DNA from: Misgurnus anguillicaudatus
Taxonomy: Eukaryota; Chordata; Actinopteri; Cypriniformes; Cobitidae
Length of the DNA stretch: 64,000 nucleotides
Assembly (NCBI RefSeq): GCF_027580225.2
Contig: NC_073339.2
Location: 44,472,501 to 44,536,500, forward strand
Direction: 5' to 3'
Shown: piece after piece, positions 58,466 to 64,000 of the stretch
Layout of the letters: every line of letters begins with the position of its first letter
How positions within the stretch are numbered: the first letter of the stretch is position 1
Translations under genes and position numbers: made by a program
Notes under the pieces: generated by a model
What the model saw: only the letters and a program-made list of their open reading frames with translations
The model's database searches: none
Told to the model about the DNA's origin: nothing

Positions 58466-58910
58466 GAATCTTACCGTTTTGGAATCCATTCAGCTGATCT
58501 CTCCGGGTTTTAGCATAGCTTAGCACAATCCACTGAATCCGATTAGACCATTAGCATCGCGCCAAAAAATAACCAAAGAGTTTCGACATTTTTCCTATTT
58601 AAAACTTGACTCTTCTGTAGTTACATTGCGTACTAAGACAGATGGAAAAAGCTGTGATTTTCTAGGCAGATATGGCTAAGAACTATACTCTCATTCTGGC
58701 ATAATAATCAAGGACTTTGCTGATGTAACATTGCTGCAGCAGGCGTAGTGATATTACGCACTGCATGAAAGTAGTCCCCTTGGTTACTTTCAATAGCAGG
58801 GGACTATTTTCGGGCAGTGCGTAATATCACTAATCTGATCCGACAGCTCAAATTATACGTTATTATTATAAGTTCACTATTGTGGGTCATGGCAAGGTAA
58901 AGAGACAGTT

Positions 58911-60494
58911 TTCAACACAGATTTTTTCTCTACTTGCCAAATAACAGTCTTTTGTTTATTTTTTAAGCAAAAATACCCTAGCTTTAATGTCACCTTAACA
59001 TGTTTAAAACATACATGAATAAATGATTCTCTAGTCGACACACTTCTGCCAGCTGAATATATTAATTTAATTCATGCTTTTTATTCTCCAACAATCACCT
59101 TTCTTAACAGGCCATGCCCACTTTGCGGTAAAACAAACTCACATATTCATGCATATTTTAGCATTTTAAAGTTCTGAAAACAATGCAATACAGACATGCC
59201 TCATTCATGTGAGTACTTTTGTGCATGGACAAACAGATCTAAATAATAACAGGTTAGCAGGACCGACTGGATTGAGGTTTTATGGGTTTAATAATTATAG
59301 TGCGTATTACATTTTTGCATTTGGCAGACACTTGTATCCAAAGTGTATGATCTTCGGCTTTTAGAAATAAAACAATCGCCATGATCTAAAGATAATTTGC
59401 ACAAACATCTCTTTTAGACACAGGTCTGTTACATGAAAACCACTATTTACCAGGCAAATAGTGCTGACTATTAAATAAAGCATATTCTATAATAAGCTTA
59501 TTTGCATAGAAAGGATCAGTGTGTTTGTGCTGAAATGACTATAATTTAAATATGCATGACCCAGTGTTATGCCAGCTATGAAAGCTCTTAGATTCAGGTT
59601 GATATTTATAAAGTTTTTCTCTTTGTAATGCAGACATAGAATGACACAAAGTTTGAGTTTAGGGTAACCAAAGGTTAAAAGATTTCAAAGATTTTTAAAC
59701 TGCTCTCAAAGAGCTACACGCGTTCCCTAGACATGAACTCGTAAAGTTTTCCAAAACCCATTTACCAGATAACTTTTAAGCGCATGATCTTTTTTTGTCT
59801 TTCTCGCATTCTGAATTGTGAAATAATCCACCCGTTTTCTGTTTCCCTCGGCTCTTTCTATCTATCCCATTTATATCTTCCCTTTTTTTCCCTTCTGAAG
59901 TTTGTTTCCAGGATAAATGAAAGTTAAATATTTGTTGCTCATATACTGTATGGTGACATGCTAGAAGACAGAAGGGTTTTTGATTTTGTGGAATGAGGTT
60001 TGTTGAGCCTTTTACAACATGTTCAGTTAGTCGACTCAGTTGGCGACAAATTACTGTGGAATGATTCGAGAGTTATTGAATGGAGTAGTTTATTGAGGAA
60101 CAAAGCGCTTTATAAACTCCATTTTCACAAGGCGATGTATTATTAGAGTCAACATGAACTCGGGTCGTAAAATGCGTTTCTGGTTTTATTGTAGACGATT
60201 CATCAGTGCGCGTTATTCCAAAGAAAACAACACCTTCATCAATACATAATAACAACATGCATTGTAAAATATCTCTACTAAGTAAAACTTCAATGTTTTA
60301 ATAATAAAATATAATAAAAGACAGGAATATTTGCTAAATAAATGTTTAGGTACAAATATCAAGGATCAGCAATAAATAAAAACTTACTTTTAGGAGTGTA
60401 GGCCTACTGCAGTTATTTTCCTGTTTATTACCTTATAGCTGCTTTGAAACAATCTGTTAAAGTTCTATATAAATAAAGGTGACTTGATACACCC
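58911..60494. other. Non-coding; worn SINE tail at 59310-59350
   Basis: GCATTTGGCAGACACTTGTATCC (59317-59339) is the reversed tail of the SINE seen at 20304 and 27119. The rest is AT-rich without an element or gene. Confidence 0.45.
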
Positions 60495-61327
60495 TTAAAG
60501 GGATAGTTCGGCCAAAAACAATATTAAACCCATGATTTACTCACCCCCAAGCTGTCCGAGTTGCATATGTCCATCGTTTTTCAGACAAACACATTTTCGG
60601 AAATTTTAGAAAATATTTTAGATCTTTCTGTTGATTAAATGTAATGTTACGGGGTCCAGCCATAGTCCACGACCTTCAAGTCCAAAAAAAAGTGCGTCCA
60701 TCCTTCACAAATTAAATCCAAACGGCTCCAGGATGATAAACAAAGGTCTTCTGATGGTAATCTGTGCGGTGTTGTTGTAGAAATATCCATATTTAAAATT
60801 TTATTAACGTAATTAACTACCTTCCGGTAGCGCCACCATCTTAGTCTCATCCGCATTCAGGATGAGCGCTTACACATCGTAAAGAGGTTTCTCTGCTGCT
60901 GCTCTGTCCCCCCGCCCTCCGAATTTGTCATACGTCACTAAGAAACGTGCGTACACTACGCTAATACTCTCTCCTGAGTCTAAGATGGCAGCGCTACCGG
61001 AAGGTAGTTATTACGTTAATAAAATTTTAAATATGGATATTTCTACAACAACGCCGCACGGATTACCCTCAGAAGACCTTTGTTTATCATCCTGGAGCCG
61101 TTTGGATTTAATTTTTGAAGGATGTACGCACTTTTTTTGGACTTGAAGGTCGTGGACTATGGCTGGACCCCGTAACATTACATTTAATCAACAGAAAGAT
61201 CTAAAATATTTTCTAAAATATCCGAAAATGTGTTTGTCTGAAAAACGATGGACATATGCAACTCGGACAGCTTGGGGGTGAGTAAATCATGGGTTTAATA
61301 TCGTTTTTGGCCGAACTATCCCTTTAA
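60495..61327. mobile_element. 833-bp near-palindrome bounded by TTAA
   Basis: TTAAAGGGATAGTTCGGCC at the left is mirrored by GGCCGAACTATCCCTTTAA at the right. The arms run about 370 bp each: CAAGCTGTCCGAGTTGCATA (60549) versus TATGCAACTCGGACAGCTTG (61255-61274); CTACCTTCCGGTAGCGC (60819) versus GCGCTACCGGAAGGTAG (60992-61008). A spacer of roughly 100-130 bp separates them. A transcript would fold into a long hairpin. The arms differ at only a few positions. Confidence 0.95.
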
Positions 61328-61656
61328 AGGGGACATATCACGAGTTTTTCCATGTTTAAGTGCTATATTTGGGTCCCCAGTGCTTCTATCAACGTAGCAA
61401 ATGTGAAAAAGATCAACCCAGTAACTTAGTTTTGGTAAACCATTCTCTGCAAGCATGTGAGAAAATAGGTCATTAAAATTTGGCTCCCTTTGTGATGTCA
61501 GAAGGGGATAATAATCTGCACTATCCTGCCCCTTAATCTGCACTATCCAACCACAGCACTGTCATTTAGTGCATAGATCAGCTCATTTGCATTTACCAAT
61601 ATTCACACCCAAAACGGCACATTTTTGCTCACACCTATAAATTGTGTCCCCTTTAA
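61324..61656. mobile_element. 333-bp TTAA-bounded MITE, TTAAAGGGGACA ends
   Basis: TTAAAGGGGACATATC and TTGTGTCCCCTTTAA are TIRs with TTAA at both ends. The left TTAA (61324-61327) is shared with the right end of the adjoining palindrome. A worn copy in reverse orientation is at 14575-14849. Confidence 0.9.
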
Positions 61657-61710
61657 CAATACAGATTTTGTATGTCTACCTAATCTGACACACTTAGTTC
61701 GGATCTTAGA
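61657..61710. other. Short spacer
   Basis: No feature recognised. Confidence 0.4.
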
Positions 61711-63412
61711 GGCTGTTTACACCTGGTATTTAGATGTGTTTTCATCAATCGGATCACAAGTGGACCTGGTATTTCAATCCATCTCTTTTGTCCACTTTCG
61801 ACCACTTCTGTTTTGATTACTTTGAGGTGATGGTCTGTGAAGACTGTGGGCGAGTCCCTCTGCTGTCGTTAAAACATGAGCGGGATGACGGGTTTAAATT
61901 GACGCAAACTAATATTATGTCAGAGTCCGCTGCTTGTGTTGTTAGTAAACATGCTACACAGTGTTTTGTACGTGTATATGCAAGAGCTTTCTCTGATATT
62001 TCAGCGCAATTGATGAATTAAGCTTGCGCAACTTTCACACACTCGCAAAATGAAACTAATGAAAGACGCGGAGAGCAGTCACTTTAGTTTTATCAATGAA
62101 ACCCTAAAAATAGCGCTGTGTCCGTTTAGGCTAGAAGTCAGAAATGATGTTAAACATTGTGCTCGGTACATCACATTAGATAAATAGGCAGAGAGTAGGC
62201 AGTCTTTTCTGGCTGTTCGAACACATTCGACCACATGCACGTTTACACCACGAAAGCAATCTGGTCGAAAGTGTTTTCGACTACCTCTGAATGTGATCGA
62301 AAGTAGATGAGCTCAAAACGTTTTACACCTCATTTACACCTGTATGTAGCGTCGTCCACTTGTGATCTGATTGATTAAAATACATTTAAGGGGCTGTTTA
62401 CGTCGATCAGATTAAAAGTGGACAACGCTAAAGACAGATGTTAGCAAGGTGTAAAATGTTTTGAGCTCGTCCACTTTCGAATGTGTTTGAGCAACTACGA
62501 GAGATCGCCTACTTTCTGCCCATTTATCTAATGTGATGTACCAAGCACAATGTTTTACATCTTTTCTGACTTTTTAGTGTTTTATTTATAAAACCAAAGC
62601 AGCTGCACTCTGCGTCTTTCATTAGTTTAAAGGTGCAGTGTGTAGTTTTTATAAGGATCTTTTGACAGAAATGCAAAATAATATACAAAACTATATTATC
62701 AGGGGTGTATAAAGACCTTTCATAACCGGTGAAAACCATTATATGTTTATTACCTTAGAACGAGACCTTTTTATCTACATACACCGAGGGTCCCCTTACA
62801 TGGAAGTCGCCATTTTGTGCTGCCATTTTTCTACAGAAGCCCTTAACGGACATTTTTTTTACTAAGTTGTCTCCAACGATGACATGTTTGTCAGGTGGCG
62901 GCTACCGTAGCTTTTCTATGTGTTTCAAAAGTGAGGGGTGAGCCGTGGACTTAGCCGTTGGTTGCAATTTGCAACCTCACCACTAGATGCTGCTAAAATG
63001 TACACACTGCACCTTTAATTTTGCGAGCGTTTGAAAGTTGCGCGAGCTTATTTTATCAATTGCGCTGTAATATCAGAGAAAGCTCTTACATAAACACAGA
63101 CAAAACACTGTGCAGCATGTTTACTTACAACACAAGCTGTGAACTCTGGCATAATATTAGTTTGCGTCAATTTAAATTCGTCATTTCTCCCGCTCTCATT
63201 TAAACAAAAACAGAGGGACTCGCCCACAGTCTCCACAGACCATCCCATCAAAGTAATCAGGAAAGAAGAGGTTGAAAGTGGACAAAAGAGGCAGATTTTA
63301 ATACCAGGTGTTAACGTGAATGTGTCTCTCTTGTCCACTTGTGATCCGATCGACGAAAACGCATCTTAATACCACGTGCAAACAGCCTCTTAATACCATG
63401 TGTAAATAGCCG
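61711..63412. mobile_element. 1.7-kb inverted repeat: two GGCTGTTTACACC elements head to head
   Basis: Left arm from 61711 (GGCTGTTTACACCTGGTATT) to about 62389, right arm from about 62391 (GGGGCTGTTTACGTCGATC) to 63387 (ACCACGTGCAAACAGCC), with the terminal motif repeated once more at 63388-63412. Matching landmarks in opposite orientation include GTGGGCGAGTCCCTCTG (61847) and AGAGGGACTCGCCCAC (63211). Both arms share a peptide-like frame (FKLTQTNIM ... ACVVSKHA ... RAFSDI), possibly a trace of a coding ancestor. The right arm is interrupted at 62627-63018. Confidence 0.85.
62627..63018. mobile_element. TTAAAGGTGCAG MITE inserted in the inverted repeat
   Basis: TTAAAGGTGCAGTGTGTAG at the left and GTACACACTGCACCTTTAA at the right, TTAA outermost. 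392 bp and similar to 30172-30565. The arm sequence resumes across it (CTTTCATTAGT | TTTGCGAGCG), matching CAAAATGAAACTAATGAAAG of the left arm near 62047, which dates it after the arm formed. Confidence 0.92.
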
Positions 63413-63639
63413 CTTAGATTACTTTATTACCGAGACAATGAGGTGCTTTACTAACCAATCAGGACACATATAAAATGTGTATTGTGTTTCCTTCAAGAAT
63501 AAGGTCAGATCTGTTGTATAATAATAATAATAATAATATTGTGAAATAGTGTTGTATATTTTTAGCATGTACTTTTGCAATTCAATGACCTTTAAAGCAA
63601 AAATAATTATTCCCCGATAGTTGACAGCTAATTCACTTT
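63413..63639. repeat. Non-coding with (AAT)n microsatellite at 63519-63537
   Basis: AATAATAATAATAATAATA repeat in AT-rich DNA. A minus-strand frame reads it as Tyr repeats and is spurious. Confidence 0.8.
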
Positions 63640-64000
63640 GTGACACACTGCAGGCTGAGTCTGCTCTGCTGTTTTGCGTCTCATTGGAGTTTTTGTCATC
63701 ACGGCTATTGTCAAGACAGCGCTTGCGTACCGTAATTATGTAGCACTTGTCTGGTGCCCTGAAGGGCTGGAAGAGCAGAGATGAGACCTGTACGCCTCAT
63801 TAGAGCTTCTTAATTATTACCCTCTGTCTTTATTCTTTAATCAACTCCTCTTTTTTTGACACGTGTCCCATTGGGGACAACGCTATATGCTGGGGCCATC
63901 GCTATTGTACTCCCGTATTCTTCCTGAATCAATAAAGCAGCGGATTTGAACCAGATAGAGTACACGCCCGTCACTGACACATTCATTTTACAACATCGCC
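63640..64000. promoter_or_regulatory. Candidate conserved non-coding regulatory block
   Basis: Complex, non-repetitive sequence with ACCGTAATTATGTAGCAC, TTCTTAATTATTACCC, TCTTTATTCTTTAATCAAC and GGACAACGCTATATGC. TAATTA-type homeobox sites recur and no frame is open. Extends past the window edge. Evidence is compositional only. Confidence 0.3.

Larger units (their letters stand above)
57318..58910. mobile_element. TTAAAGGGACATT repeat split by an LTR insertion
   Basis: TTAAAGGGACATTACACTTT at 57318 and TCCCCTAGAGTTAAACATTT form its left part. After the LTR (57390-58465) the same repeat continues with TTTTGGAATCCATTCAGCTG, TTAGCATAGCTTAGCACAAT and ATTAGACCATTAGCATCGCG. The right part contains GTAGTGATATTACGCACTGC facing GGGCAGTGCGTAATATCACT (58745-58832). 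The right limit is approximate. Confidence 0.6.

Overview
The window reads as nuclear DNA of a teleost fish, most likely a cypriniform (carp, minnow or danio relative). The evidence is one vertebrate developmental gene with vertebrate splice signals, microsatellites, tRNA-derived SINEs, a Tc1 element and a very dense set of small terminal-inverted-repeat (TIR) elements like those that fill cyprinid genomes. Nothing looks bacterial, viral or plasmid-like. Assignment to a species is not possible from the sequence alone.

The only convincing protein-coding gene is a Sprouty family gene, best matched to spry2, on the minus strand. Its single coding exon is at 6744-7661. A splice acceptor lies just upstream at 7712/7713, and a probable non-coding first exon sits in a CpG-rich block at about 9090-9620 with a donor at 9281/9280. 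The 3' UTR runs toward a polyadenylation signal at 5977-5982. Sprouty2 is a feedback inhibitor of FGF and other receptor tyrosine kinase signalling. The remaining 54 kb looks like a gene desert, as is usual around SPRY2. Several blocks of complex, non-repetitive sequence in it (near 11.0, 14.0, 28.4, 34.4, 35.1, 45.8, 52.8, 56.8 and 63.8 kb) are candidates for long-range regulatory DNA.

The rest is a layered record of transposition. I can define a 1.6 kb Tc1/mariner copy with a broken transposase (42016-43622). Three small hAT-like elements have 8-bp target duplications (24941-25405, 26309-26572, 36140-36616). A solo LTR with a 5-bp duplication carries a further hAT-like insertion (57390-58465). 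At least six elements are bounded by TTAA. Two large inverted repeats lie at 60495-61327 and 61711-63412, the second interrupted by a TTAA element.

Six tandem arrays are present: about 240 bp (11.56-12.81 kb), about 240 bp (16.9-18.98 kb), about 95 bp (32.3-33.95 kb), 273 bp (46.9-49.3 kb), about 500 bp (51.0-52.4 kb) and 41 bp (54.0-56.3 kb). Several of them appear to have grown from the inside, or by head-to-tail joining, of TIR elements. That is the most interesting structural theme here. I found no sign of a new multi-gene system.
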